The notes under the pieces were generated by a model that searched no databases, had not been told where the DNA came from, and was given only the letters and a program-made list of their open reading frames with translations. A stretch of DNA of 25,522 nt from DASRHK01 sp035650495 (GTDB taxonomy: Bacteria; Pseudomonadota; Gammaproteobacteria; Nevskiales; Nevskiaceae). A program made the position numbers and the translations under genes. This document shows positions 13,644-22,234 of this stretch, piece after piece (position 1 is the stretch's first letter; each line of letters begins with the position of its first letter). The stretch lies in the NCBI GenBank assembly GCA_035650495.1, contig DASRHK010000029.1:1-25522 (forward strand). Reading direction: 5' to 3'.

Positions 13644-15026
13644 ATGAAGCAGGTCCTCGATTCGCTCAAGAGCGGCAACTGGAAAGCGTTGCTCGCGTGC
13701 TTCCTCTACTTCGACACCGGCTTCACCGTGTGGGTGATGCTCGGCCCGCTCGCGCCGTTCGTCGCGAAGAGCATCGCGATGACGCCGGCGGAGCAAGGCT
13801 TCCTCGTCGCCGTGCCGGTGCTCGCCGCGGCGATCCTGCGCGTGACCTGGGGCAACCTGTTCCAGAGCTATGACGGCCGACTGCTCGCGCTCGCGGGCAT
13901 TGCGCTGTCGGCGATCCCGGAGCTCTATCTGCTCGTCGCGCCGCCGCCGTCGTACACGACGCTGCTCGTGCTCGGCGTCTTCCTCGGCATGGGTGGCGCG
14001 AGCTTCGCAGTGGCGCTGCCGATGGCGGGCAGCAACTATCCGCCGAAAGTACAAGGCCTCGTGCTCGGCCTCGCGGCCGCCGGCAACATCGGCGCGGTGC
14101 TCGACGGCTTCCTCTTCCCGGGACTCGCCGAGAAGTACGGCTGGCAGCTCGCGACCGTCGCCGCACTGCCGCTGCTCGCGATCACCGCGACCGCGGTCTG
14201 GTTCTGGGCGAAGGATCTGTCGATCAAGAGCGGCAGCGTGAAGCGCGCGATCGCCGCGTACGGCGCGACGCTCGCAGGACTCGTCGCGCTCGTGCTGATG
14301 GTCAGCGCCGGCGTGTTCGGCGCGGGCAAGACCGGATTGTTCCTGCTGCCCCTGATCGGCTCGCTGCTCGCGGTCGCGGTGCTGCCGCAGCGCTATCGCA
14401 CCGTGTTCGCCGAGCGCGACACCTGGGTGATGATGCTCGTCTACAGCATCACCTTCGGCGGCTTCGTCGGCATGTCGTCGTACGTCAGCACGCTGCTGAC
14501 GACGCAGTACGCGATGTCGAAGGTCGACGCCGGCCTGCTGATGTCGCTGTTCGCGCTGACCGGCGCGGTGATCCGGCCGGTCGGCGGCTGGCTCGCAGAT
14601 CGTGTCACCGGCGTGCGCGCGCTGCTCGTGCTGCTCGCGATGATCTCGGCGCTCGACCTGCTGTTCGCAGCAACGATGCCGCCGGTGACCGGCTGCATCG
14701 CCATCCTGCTCGGCCTGTATCTCTGCTTCGGGCTCGGCAATGGCTCGACGTTCCAGCTGGTGCCGCAGCGCTGGAAAGGCAAGACCGGCGTGATGACCGG
14801 CGTGATCGGCGCCGCCGGCGGCATCGGCGGCTTCTACCTGCCGGTGATCATGGGCATCGCCAAGGAATCGACCAACAGCTATCAGATGGGCTTCGTCACC
14901 TTCGGCGTGCTCGCCGCCGCCGCGTTCGTGCTGGTCGTCGCGCTGCGCACGCAGTGGCTGTCGTGGGCGGTGGTCGAGCCCGCGAAGACCTCCGACGAGA
15001 TGACGCTCGAAGCCGTCGCCGAGTAG
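13644..15026 (+). CDS. Nitrate/nitrite MFS transporter (NarK/NasA type), 460 aa
   Basis: The product is a 12-helix major-facilitator protein of the nitrate/nitrite porter family, importing nitrate across the inner membrane. The family marks are visible: a helix-2 Arg (ILRVTWGNLFQSYDGR), a first nitrate-signature glycine stretch (AAAGNIGAVLDG, about residues 141-152), and a second one (GVIGAAGGIGGFYLPVIMG, about residues 385-405) after GNGSTFQLVPQRW. The start MKQVLDSLKSGNWKAL is preceded by GGAG; earlier in-frame ATGs (13596, 13482) would run into the leader or the promoter. It is the first gene of the nitrate operon, and nirB follows after 14 bp. Confidence 0.93.
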   Translation: MKQVLDSLKSGNWKALLACFLYFDTGFTVWVMLGPLAPFVAKSIAMTPAEQGFLVAVPVLAAAILRVTWGNLFQSYDGRLLALAGIALSAIPELYLLVAPPPSYTTLLVLGVFLGMGGASFAVALPMAGSNYPPKVQGLVLGLAAAGNIGAVLDGFLFPGLAEKYGWQLATVAALPLLAITATAVWFWAKDLSIKSGSVKRAIAAYGATLAGLVALVLMVSAGVFGAGKTGLFLLPLIGSLLAVAVLPQRYRTVFAERDTWVMMLVYSITFGGFVGMSSYVSTLLTTQYAMSKVDAGLLMSLFALTGAVIRPVGGWLADRVTGVRALLVLLAMISALDLLFAATMPPVTGCIAILLGLYLCFGLGNGSTFQLVPQRWKGKTGVMTGVIGAAGGIGGFYLPVIMGIAKESTNSYQMGFVTFGVLAAAAFVLVVALRTQWLSWAVVEPAKTSDEMTLEAVAE

Positions 15027-15040
15027 GCCGGAGAACAGCA

Positions 15041-17578
15041 ATGAAGCTGTTGGTCATCGGCAACGGCATGGTCGGCCATCGCTTCGTCGAGGAGCTGGTC
15101 GCCGCGAAGATCGCCGATCTTCAGATCACCGTGCTCGGCGAGGAGCCGCGCGCCGCGTACGATCGCGTCGGCCTCACGAGCTTCTTCTCGGGCAAGACGG
15201 CGAAGGACCTCTCGCTCGTCGCCGACGGCTACTACGAGAAGCATCGCGTCGCGCTGCAGCTGAGCGAGAAGGCGGCGGCGATCGATCGCGAGCGCAAGAC
15301 GGTTCGCACCGCGAGCGGCCAGAGCATCGCTTACGACAAGCTGGTGCTGGCGACCGGCTCGTTCCCGTTCGTGCCGCCGCTGCCGGGAAAGGATCGTGCG
15401 GGCTGCTTCGTCTATCGCACGATCGAAGACCTCGAAGCGATCAGCGCGGCAAGTCGCGACGCGAAAGTGGGTGTCGTCATCGGCGGCGGCCTGCTCGGCC
15501 TCGAAGCCGCCAAGGCGCTGAAGGACCTCGGCCTGCAGACGCACGTCGTCGAGTTCGCGCCGCGGCTGATGGCGGTGCAGATCGACGAAGGCGGCGGCCG
15601 CGTCCTGCGTCGCAAGATCGAAGAGCTCGGCGTCACCGTGCACACGGGCAAGAACACGCAAGCGATCGAAGATGGCGCGAGCGCGCGTCACAAGATGAAG
15701 TTCGCGGATGGCAGCGAGCTCGAGACTGACGTGATCGTGTTCTCCGCCGGCATCCGTCCGCGCGACGAGCTCGCGCGCTCGAGCGGCATCGCGATCGGCG
15801 AGCGCGGCGGCATCGTCATCGACAATCAGTGCCGCACGAGCGATCCGGACATCTACGCGATCGGCGAATGCGCGTTGTGGAGCGGAAAGATCTTCGGATT
15901 GGTCGCGCCGGGTTATGACATGGCGCGGGTCTGTGCTGCGCAGCTCACGGGCGCCAGCGGCGACTTCGCCGGCGCCGACATGTCGACCAAGCTGAAGCTC
16001 ATGGGCGTCGACGTCGCTTCGATCGGCGATGCGCACGGCGCGACCAAGGGCTCGCGCGCTTATGTGTTCACCGACGAGCGCAAGCAGGTCTACAAGAAGC
16101 TGGTCACGTCCGACTGCGGCAAGTTCCTGCTCGGCGGCGTGCTGGTCGGCGACGCGACCGAATACGGCACGCTGCTGCAGATGATGCTGAACAGGATCGC
16201 GCTGCCCGACGCGCCGGAGTTCCTGATCCTGCCGGCGAGCGATGGCAAGGCCAAGCCCGGACTCGGCGTCGATCTCCTCCCTGCCGCCGCGCAGATCTGC
16301 TCGTGCAACAACGTGAGCAAAGGCGCGATCTGCGATGCGATCGGCGACGGCAACACGAGCATCGGCGCGCTGAAGGCGTGCACCAAGGCGGGAACGTCGT
16401 GCGGCGGCTGCACGCCGCTGGTGACGCAGATCCTGAAAGCGGAGCTCAAGCGCCGCGGCGTCGCAGTGACCAACCACATCTGCGAGCACTTCCCCTATTC
16501 GCGCCAGGAGCTGTATCACCTGGTGCGCGTCGGCAAGATCAAGTCGTTCGACGATCTGATCGGCAAGCACGGCAAGGGGCTCGGCTGCGACATCTGCAAG
16601 CCGGCGGCGGCGTCGATCTTCGCGTCGTGCTGGAACGAGTTCGTGCTCAAGCGCGACAAGGCGTCGCTGCAGGACACCAACGATCGCTTCCTCGCGAACA
16701 TGCAGAAGGACGGCACTTACTCGATCGTGCCTCGCGTGCCCGGCGGCGAGATCACGCCCGAGAAGCTGATCGTGCTCGGGACCGTCGCGAAGAAGTACGG
16801 CCTCTACACCAAGATCACCGGCGGCCAGCGCATCGATCTCTTCGGCGCGCAGGTGCACGAGCTGCCGAAGATCTGGCGCGAGCTGGTCGACGCGGGCTTC
16901 GAGTCGGGTCACGCGTACGGCAAGGCCGTGCGCACGGTGAAGTCGTGCGTCGGCTCGACCTGGTGCCGCTACGGCGTGCAGGACAGCGTGTCGATGGCGA
17001 TCCGCGTCGAGGAGCGCTATCGCGGCATCCGCTCGCCGCACAAGCTCAAGCTCGCGGTGTCGGGCTGCACGCGCGAGTGCGCCGAGGCGCAGAGCAAGGA
17101 CGTCGGCGTGATCGCGACGCAGAAGGGCTGGAACCTCTACGTCTGCGGCAACGGCGGCATGAAGCCGCGGCACGCCGACCTGCTCGCCGCCGATCTCGAC
17201 GACGCGACGCTGATCAAGCTCATCGACCGCTTCCTGATGTTCTACATCCGCACGGCCGATCGGCTGCAGCGCACGTCGGTGTGGCTGGAAAACCTCGAAG
17301 GCGGCCTCGACTACCTCAAGCAGGTCGTGATCGACGACAAGCTCGGCATCGGCGCCGAGCTCGATGCGGAGATGCAGTCGCTGGTCGACACCTACGAGTG
17401 CGAGTGGAAGAAGGCGATCGAGGATCCGCTCACGTTGAAGCGCTTCCGCACCTTCGTGAACAGCGACGCGGCAGACGACAACGTCGTGTTCGTGAAGGAG
17501 CGAGCGCAGATCCGTCCGGCGACGACGGAAGAGCGGCGCACGCTGAAAAGCATTCCCGTGAAGGTGGAGGCGGCATGA
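15041..17578 (+). CDS. nirB: NAD(P)H-dependent assimilatory nitrite reductase, large subunit
   Basis: Reduces nitrite to ammonium with six electrons. The 845 residues are full length for NirB. Residues 1-400 are the FAD/NAD(P)H module (LLVIGNGMVGHRFVEEL, AYDRVGLTSFF, LATGSFPFVPP, VVIGGGLLGLEAA, IYAIGECALW). Next comes a [2Fe-2S] BFD domain with Cys420, Cys422, Cys454 and Cys457. The C-terminal nitrite/sulfite reductase domain has the sirohaem/[4Fe-4S] ligands Cys636 and Cys642 (CVGSTWC) and Cys676 and Cys680 (GCTREC). GGAGA precedes the ATG. The stop overlaps the start of the nirD fusion. No sirohaem synthase gene is in the window. Confidence 0.96.
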   Translation: MKLLVIGNGMVGHRFVEELVAAKIADLQITVLGEEPRAAYDRVGLTSFFSGKTAKDLSLVADGYYEKHRVALQLSEKAAAIDRERKTVRTASGQSIAYDKLVLATGSFPFVPPLPGKDRAGCFVYRTIEDLEAISAASRDAKVGVVIGGGLLGLEAAKALKDLGLQTHVVEFAPRLMAVQIDEGGGRVLRRKIEELGVTVHTGKNTQAIEDGASARHKMKFADGSELETDVIVFSAGIRPRDELARSSGIAIGERGGIVIDNQCRTSDPDIYAIGECALWSGKIFGLVAPGYDMARVCAAQLTGASGDFAGADMSTKLKLMGVDVASIGDAHGATKGSRAYVFTDERKQVYKKLVTSDCGKFLLGGVLVGDATEYGTLLQMMLNRIALPDAPEFLILPASDGKAKPGLGVDLLPAAAQICSCNNVSKGAICDAIGDGNTSIGALKACTKAGTSCGGCTPLVTQILKAELKRRGVAVTNHICEHFPYSRQELYHLVRVGKIKSFDDLIGKHGKGLGCDICKPAAASIFASCWNEFVLKRDKASLQDTNDRFLANMQKDGTYSIVPRVPGGEITPEKLIVLGTVAKKYGLYTKITGGQRIDLFGAQVHELPKIWRELVDAGFESGHAYGKAVRTVKSCVGSTWCRYGVQDSVSMAIRVEERYRGIRSPHKLKLAVSGCTRECAEAQSKDVGVIATQKGWNLYVCGNGGMKPRHADLLAADLDDATLIKLIDRFLMFYIRTADRLQRTSVWLENLEGGLDYLKQVVIDDKLGIGAELDAEMQSLVDTYECEWKKAIEDPLTLKRFRTFVNSDAADDNVVFVKERAQIRPATTEERRTLKSIPVKVEAA

Positions 17579-19041
17579 ATCGCCCTCTCCCTGGCCCTCT
17601 CCCGCAAGCGGGAGAGGGGACTCGTTTCACGCCATGGTCGTGGGTCGACATCTGCGCGCTCGACGATCTCGTGCCCAACGTCGGCGTCGCGGCGCTCGCG
17701 GGCGGGCGGCAGATCGCGCTGTTCCGGGTCGTCGCCGGCGATGCCGATCCGGGCGCCGTCTACGCAATCGACAATCGCGACCTCAAGAGCGGCGCCAATG
17801 TGCTGTCGCGCGGCATCGTCGGCGATCTGCAGGGCGAGCTCGTCGTCGCCTCGCCGATCTATAAGCAGCACTACAGCTTGCGCAGCGGCCATTGCATCGA
17901 GCACCCGGAGCATTCCGTCGTCAGCTATCCGGTGCGCGTGCTCGACGGCCGGGTGCAGATCGGCTTGTCGTCTTCGTACCTGCGACGCGCGGCGAAAGCG
18001 CCGCGGCAGAAGCTCGTCGTCATCGGCGGCGGCGTTGCCGCGCGCGGCGTCGTCAATGAATTGCTCGAGATTGCACCTGATCTCTACGACATCACCGTGC
18101 TCGGTGGTGCCGATCCGGTCGTCGGCGTGCAGCGCTTCAAGCGCATCGTGCGCACCGGCAGCGGTCGCGAGCTGCCCTACGATCGGCTGCTGCTCGCCAC
18201 CGGCGCAATCCCCGTGCGAGCGCCGGCGCCTGCTCGCGAGTCGCCGGCGACGGAAATCGCGTTCACCGACGTCCAGGAGATCGACGCGCTGCTCGAAGCC
18301 GCGCAGGGTCACACGCGCGCGACCGTCATCGGCGGTGGCCTGCTCGCGATCGAAGCGGCGAATGCGCTGCTGCGCCAAGGGCTCGACGTGAGCCTCGCAC
18401 TCCCCGGCGAGCGGCTGATGCCGGGCGAGCTCGATGCGCACGCGGCGGGGTTGCTGAAGGCGTCGCTGGAGAAGCGGGGTGTGAGATTCGAGGCCCTCTC
18501 CCCTAACCCCTCTCCCACGAGTGGGAGAGGGGAACTCGTCGTCATGGCCGCCGGCATCCGACCCAACATCGCGCTCGCGGCGAAGATCGGCTTGCGCTGT
18601 GAGCACGGTGTGCTCGTCAGCGACACGCTGCAGACCTTCGATCCGCGCATCTATGCGGTCGGCGCGTGCGTGCAGCATCGCAACGCGACGTTCGGGCTGG
18701 CAACGCCGCTCGATCAGCAGATCCGCGTGTGCGCAAGCCATCTCGCCGAGCTCGGCCACAGCCGCTACCGAAGCGTGACGGGCACGCGCAGGCTCAGCAT
18801 CAGCGGCATCGAGGCCTGCTCGGCAGGCGACATCGTCGGCGGCGACGGCGCGGAGGATCTCGTCTATCGCGACACGCGTCGCGGCATCTACAAGCGGCTC
18901 GTGGTCAAGGACAGCCGCGTGATCGGCGCCGTGCTCTATGGCGACGTGCGCGACGCCAACTGGTATTTCAACCTGATCCGCAACCGCACCGACGTCGGCG
19001 CGCAGCGCGATCGCCTGCTGTTCGGGCCGGACGCGGGATGA
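17575..19041 (+). CDS. NirD-like nitrite reductase small subunit fused to an FAD oxidoreductase module, 488 aa
   Basis: Residues about 21-130 are a NirD domain, a Rieske fold without metal ligands (SWVDICALDDLVPNVGVAAL to SPIYKQHYSLRSGHCIEHPEHSVVSYPVR). Residues about 146-488 resemble the N-terminal FAD module of NirB (VVIGGGVAARG, YDRLLLATGA, TVIGGGLLAIEAANALL, VVMAAGIRPN). This resembles the electron-transfer subunit of some assimilatory nitrate reductases, so it may pass electrons to NirB or to the nitrate reductase that follows. Oddities: the first 20 residues and residues 307-320 are encoded by palindromic repeats. The module lacks about 45 residues after LGGADPVVG compared with NirB. 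The acidic residue of YAIGEC is replaced (YAVGAC, Ala364). No other in-frame start exists before the NirD domain, so the ATGA overlap must be used. Confidence 0.85.
   Translation: MNRPLPGPLPQAGEGTRFTPWSWVDICALDDLVPNVGVAALAGGRQIALFRVVAGDADPGAVYAIDNRDLKSGANVLSRGIVGDLQGELVVASPIYKQHYSLRSGHCIEHPEHSVVSYPVRVLDGRVQIGLSSSYLRRAAKAPRQKLVVIGGGVAARGVVNELLEIAPDLYDITVLGGADPVVGVQRFKRIVRTGSGRELPYDRLLLATGAIPVRAPAPARESPATEIAFTDVQEIDALLEAAQGHTRATVIGGGLLAIEAANALLRQGLDVSLALPGERLMPGELDAHAAGLLKASLEKRGVRFEALSPNPSPTSGRGELVVMAAGIRPNIALAAKIGLRCEHGVLVSDTLQTFDPRIYAVGACVQHRNATFGLATPLDQQIRVCASHLAELGHSRYRSVTGTRRLSISGIEACSAGDIVGGDGAEDLVYRDTRRGIYKRLVVKDSRVIGAVLYGDVRDANWYFNLIRNRTDVGAQRDRLLFGPDAG
17582..17624. repeat. Palindromic repeat, copy 1, at the 5' end of the nirD-FAD gene
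   Basis: The element begins GCCCTCTCCCTGG. It then forms a perfect hairpin, CCCTCTCCCGC (17595-17605) with GCGGGAGAGGG (17608-17618) around AA, and continues GACTCG. It belongs to a dispersed repeat type common in GC-rich proteobacteria, which is often translated as PLPGPLPQAGEG- or PNPSPTRGEG-like peptides. Here it encodes residues about 3-16 of the fusion protein and sits just after the start codon. A second copy lies 0.9 kb downstream. Confidence 0.85.
18493..18538. repeat. Palindromic repeat, copy 2, inside the FAD module
   Basis: The element begins GCCCTCTCCCCTAA. It then forms a perfect 12-bp hairpin, CCCCTCTCCCAC (18507-18518) with GTGGGAGAGGGG (18521-18532) around GA, then AACTCG. 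It is the same family as copy 1, with the same outer CCCTCTCCC and GACTCG/GAACTCG ends. It is read in frame as residues about 307-320 (ALSPNPSPTSGRGE) and replaces the strand region that joins GVRFE to LVVMAAGIRP. Confidence 0.88.
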
Positions 19042-21665
19042 GCGCGGCGGTCCGGACGACGTGTCCGTATTGCGGCGTGGGATGCGGCGTCATCGCAAAG
19101 GCCGCCGCGCACGGCGCACCGTACGAGATCTCCGGCGATCCGGCGCATCCCGCGAACTTCGGCCGGCTGTGCTCGAAGGGCTCCGCGCTCGGCGACACGC
19201 TCGGGCTCGACGGCCGGCTGCTGCATCCACAGGTCGAGGGACGACGCGCGAGCTGGAACGACGCGCTCGACTTCGTCGCCAGCGGCTTGCGCCGCATCCT
19301 CGACACGCACGGCGCCAACGCCGTCGCGCTGTACGTCTCTGGGCAGCTGCTCACCGAGGACTACTACGTCGCCAACAAGCTGGTGAAGGGTTATCTCGGC
19401 ACCGCGAACATCGACACCAACTCCCGGCTGTGCATGGCTTCCGCAGTCGCTGGGCACAAGCGCGCGTTCGGCGAGGACGTCGTCCCCGTGAGCTACGACG
19501 ACGTCGATCGCGCCGATCTCGTCGTGCTGGTCGGATCGAACACCGCGTGGTGCCATCCGATCGTCCATCAGCGCATCGTCGCCGCGCGCGAGAGAACGCC
19601 GAAGCCCAAGCTCGTCGTCGTCGACCCGCGCCGCACCGCGACGTGCGAGGACGCCGACCTGCACCTGTCGATCCGCGCCGGCACCGACGTCTGGCTGTTC
19701 AACGGGCTCCTCGCGTTCCTGGATCGGCACGGACACGCGGACCGTGACTTCGTGCGCACGTACACGGACGGAGTCGACGCAGCGCTCGCCGTCGCGCACG
19801 CGACTGCCGGCGATCCCGACGCGGTCGCCGAGCGCTGCGGCGTCGATGTCGCCGATCTCACGCGGTTCTATTCGTGGTTCGCGGCGACGCCGCGCGTGGT
19901 GACGCTGTTCTCGCAAGGCGTGAATCAGTCGTCGAGCGGCACCGACAAGGTCAACAGCATCATCAATTGCCACTTGCTGACCGGCCGCATCGGCAAGCCG
20001 GGCGCGGGCCCGTTCTCGATCACCGGGCAGCCAAACGCGATGGGCGGCCGCGAGGTCGGCGGCTTCGCCAACACGCTCGCCGCGCATCTCGATCTCGATG
20101 CGCGCGGCCAGCAGATCGTCCAGTCGTTCTGGAAATCGCCGCACATCGCCACGCAGCAGGGACCGAAAGCCGTCGAGATGTTCGAGCGCGTGCATCGCGG
20201 CGAGATCAAGGCGATCTGGATCATGGCCACCAATCCGGTGGTGAGCCTGCCCGATGCGGATCGCGTCCGCGAAGCATTGTCGAAGTGCGAGCTCGTCATC
20301 GTTTCCGATTGCGTCGCGAGCACCGACACGCTGGCGGCAGCGCACGTCGCCCTGCCCGCGCTCGGCTGGGGCGAGAAGGACGGCACCGTCACCAACTCCG
20401 AGCGCCGCATCTCGCGACAGCGAGCGTTCCTTCCGGCGCCCGGTGAAGCGAAAGCCGATTGGTGGATCGTCTGCGAAGTCGCCAAGCGGCTCGGCTTCGG
20501 CGACGCATTCGCGTTCTCGTCGGCCGCGGCGATCTTCGACGAGCACGCGCGACTCTCCGCGCACGAGAACGACGGAGCGCGCGCGTTCGACCTCGGCGCG
20601 CTTGCGGGAATGACGCGCGAGCAGTACGACGCGCTGGAGCCGGTGCGTTGGGGATCGGCCAGCGGCATCCAGTTCTCGCATCCCGATCGACGCGCGCGCT
20701 TCGTCGCGACGTCGCCAAAGTCGCCGGTGAACAGCCCGAGCGCGGAATTCCCGCTCGTGCTCAACACCGGACGCATCCGCGATCAGTGGCACACGATGAC
20801 GCGCACGGGTCGATCGGCGCGCCTCACTTCGCATCTGCCCGAGCCGTTCGCGGAGCTGCATCCCGCAGACGCCCTGCTCTATGGCGTGCGCGACGGCGGC
20901 CTCGCGCGGGTCGCGACACGCTGGGGCGCGATGGTCGTGCGACTGAGGGAGAGCGCCGATCAGCCGCGCGGCAGCGTGTTCGCGCCGATCCACTGGAACG
21001 ACACCGTGAGCTCCGACGCGCGCGTCGGCGCGCTGGTGAATCCTGAGATCGATCCGATCTCCGGCGAGCCGGAGTTCAAGCACACGCCGGCGCGCCTCGA
21101 GCCATTCGACGTCGATTGGCACGGCTTCGTGCTCGCGCGGCATGCGCTGGCGATCGATGGCGTCACCTGGTGGACGCGCATCCAGGGCGAGCGCTTCACG
21201 CGCTACGAGCTCGCCGGCCGCGGACCCAAGCCCGACTGGGCTGCATGGGCGCGTCGACTGCTCGCGGTGGACGACGACGACGCCGACTGGCTCGACTATC
21301 GCGACGACGGCGCCGCCACCTATCGCGCGGCGCATCTGGTCGACGATCGCATGCACGGCTGCGTGTTCGTGTCGCCGCGGCAGGACCTGCCGTCGCGCTC
21401 GTGGCTGTCGAGCCTGTTCGCGAAGACGCGCATCGAGGAGATCGATCGCGTCGGGCTGCTCATCGGCGCGCCGCCGACTGCGGACTCCGATCCCGGCCCG
21501 ACGGTGTGCTCGTGCTTCGGCGTCGGGCGCAACGTGATCGCACGCGCGATCCGCGAGCAGAAGCTCTCTTCCGCGAAAGAGGTCACGGCTTGCCTCAAGG
21601 CCGGTGGCAATTGCGGATCGTGCCTGCCGGAGATCCGTCGGCTCGTCGCGGGTGCGCGCGGATGA
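19038..21665 (+). CDS. nasA: Assimilatory nitrate reductase, molybdopterin catalytic subunit, 875 aa
   Basis: Reduces nitrate to nitrite in the cytoplasm. The N-terminus binds a [4Fe-4S] cluster through Cys9, Cys12, Cys16 and Cys45 (CPYCGVGC and LCSKG). The body is a Mo-bis-MGD oxidoreductase (TNSRLCMASAVAGHKRAFG, GPFSITGQPNAMGGREVGG, NTGRIRDQWHTMTRTG near the dinucleotide-binding domain). The C-terminus carries a BFD-type [2Fe-2S] domain with Cys824, Cys826, Cys859 and Cys862, which can receive electrons from the neighbouring FAD protein. No signal peptide is present, as expected for the assimilatory type. The start overlaps the nirD-FAD stop and its own stop overlaps mobA, both ATGA. The symbol nasA is used for the reductase; other species call it nasC or narB. 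Confidence 0.95.
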   Translation: MSAAVRTTCPYCGVGCGVIAKAAAHGAPYEISGDPAHPANFGRLCSKGSALGDTLGLDGRLLHPQVEGRRASWNDALDFVASGLRRILDTHGANAVALYVSGQLLTEDYYVANKLVKGYLGTANIDTNSRLCMASAVAGHKRAFGEDVVPVSYDDVDRADLVVLVGSNTAWCHPIVHQRIVAARERTPKPKLVVVDPRRTATCEDADLHLSIRAGTDVWLFNGLLAFLDRHGHADRDFVRTYTDGVDAALAVAHATAGDPDAVAERCGVDVADLTRFYSWFAATPRVVTLFSQGVNQSSSGTDKVNSIINCHLLTGRIGKPGAGPFSITGQPNAMGGREVGGFANTLAAHLDLDARGQQIVQSFWKSPHIATQQGPKAVEMFERVHRGEIKAIWIMATNPVVSLPDADRVREALSKCELVIVSDCVASTDTLAAAHVALPALGWGEKDGTVTNSERRISRQRAFLPAPGEAKADWWIVCEVAKRLGFGDAFAFSSAAAIFDEHARLSAHENDGARAFDLGALAGMTREQYDALEPVRWGSASGIQFSHPDRRARFVATSPKSPVNSPSAEFPLVLNTGRIRDQWHTMTRTGRSARLTSHLPEPFAELHPADALLYGVRDGGLARVATRWGAMVVRLRESADQPRGSVFAPIHWNDTVSSDARVGALVNPEIDPISGEPEFKHTPARLEPFDVDWHGFVLARHALAIDGVTWWTRIQGERFTRYELAGRGPKPDWAAWARRLLAVDDDDADWLDYRDDGAATYRAAHLVDDRMHGCVFVSPRQDLPSRSWLSSLFAKTRIEEIDRVGLLIGAPPTADSDPGPTVCSCFGVGRNVIARAIREQKLSSAKEVTACLKAGGNCGSCLPEIRRLVAGARG

Positions 21666-22234
21666 AGCGCAATTGCACCGGGCTCGTGCTCGCCGGCGGG
21701 CGCGGCACGCGCATGGGCGGCGCCGACAAAGGGCTCGTCGAATTGCGCGGCCGCCCGCTCGCGGCGCACGTCGTCGATCAACTTCGCCCGCAGGTGAGCC
21801 GCATGCTGATCGGCGCCAATCGCAATCACGATCGCTATTCGGCGCTCGGCGCGCCGGTGATCAGCGACGCGACGCCGGACTTCCGCGGCCCGCTGGCGGG
21901 CATGCTCGCCGGCCTGTCGCGTTGCGAGACGGAATGGCTCGTCACCGTGCCGTGCGATCTGCCCAGCGTGCCGAGCGATCTCGTTTCCGAGCTCGTGCGC
22001 GTCGCGCGCGCGCTGCGCCGACCCGCTGCGTTCGCAGCATTCGACGACGAGCCGCTCTACGTGTGCGCGCTGCTCCACCACGAGCTGGCGTTCTCCATCG
22101 CGCGCTCGCTGATGCGCGACCAGCTCAGCGTCTCGCGCTGGCTCGACGCGCAGGACGCTTGCGCCGTGCCGTTCCCCTTGCCGCTGGGCGCGCGGGCCAA
22201 TCTGAACACGCCCGAGGACCTCGCCGCATGCTGA
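21662..22234 (+). CDS. mobA: Molybdenum cofactor guanylyltransferase
   Basis: MobA joins GMP to molybdopterin to make the MGD cofactor required by the nitrate reductase just upstream. The 190-residue product shows the nucleotide-binding motif LAGGRGTRMGGADKGL (residues 10-25), VTVPCDLPSVP in the middle, and the C-terminal NLNTPEDL typical of the family. It is translationally coupled to the reductase by an ATGA overlap. The gene overlaps moaA by 7 bp. Confidence 0.95.
   Translation: MKRNCTGLVLAGGRGTRMGGADKGLVELRGRPLAAHVVDQLRPQVSRMLIGANRNHDRYSALGAPVISDATPDFRGPLAGMLAGLSRCETEWLVTVPCDLPSVPSDLVSELVRVARALRRPAAFAAFDDEPLYVCALLHHELAFSIARSLMRDQLSVSRWLDAQDACAVPFPLPLGARANLNTPEDLAAC

Noticed and set aside
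14882..17173. Long minus-strand open frame (763 codons) opposite nirB
   Set aside because: It is a GC-rich shadow: Arg/Ala/Asp-rich, no recognisable domain, and antisense to the clear nirB gene. The same applies to the long minus-strand frames opposite the TPR gene (3066-6113), the nirD fusion (17392-18759) and the nitrate reductase (18936-21356).
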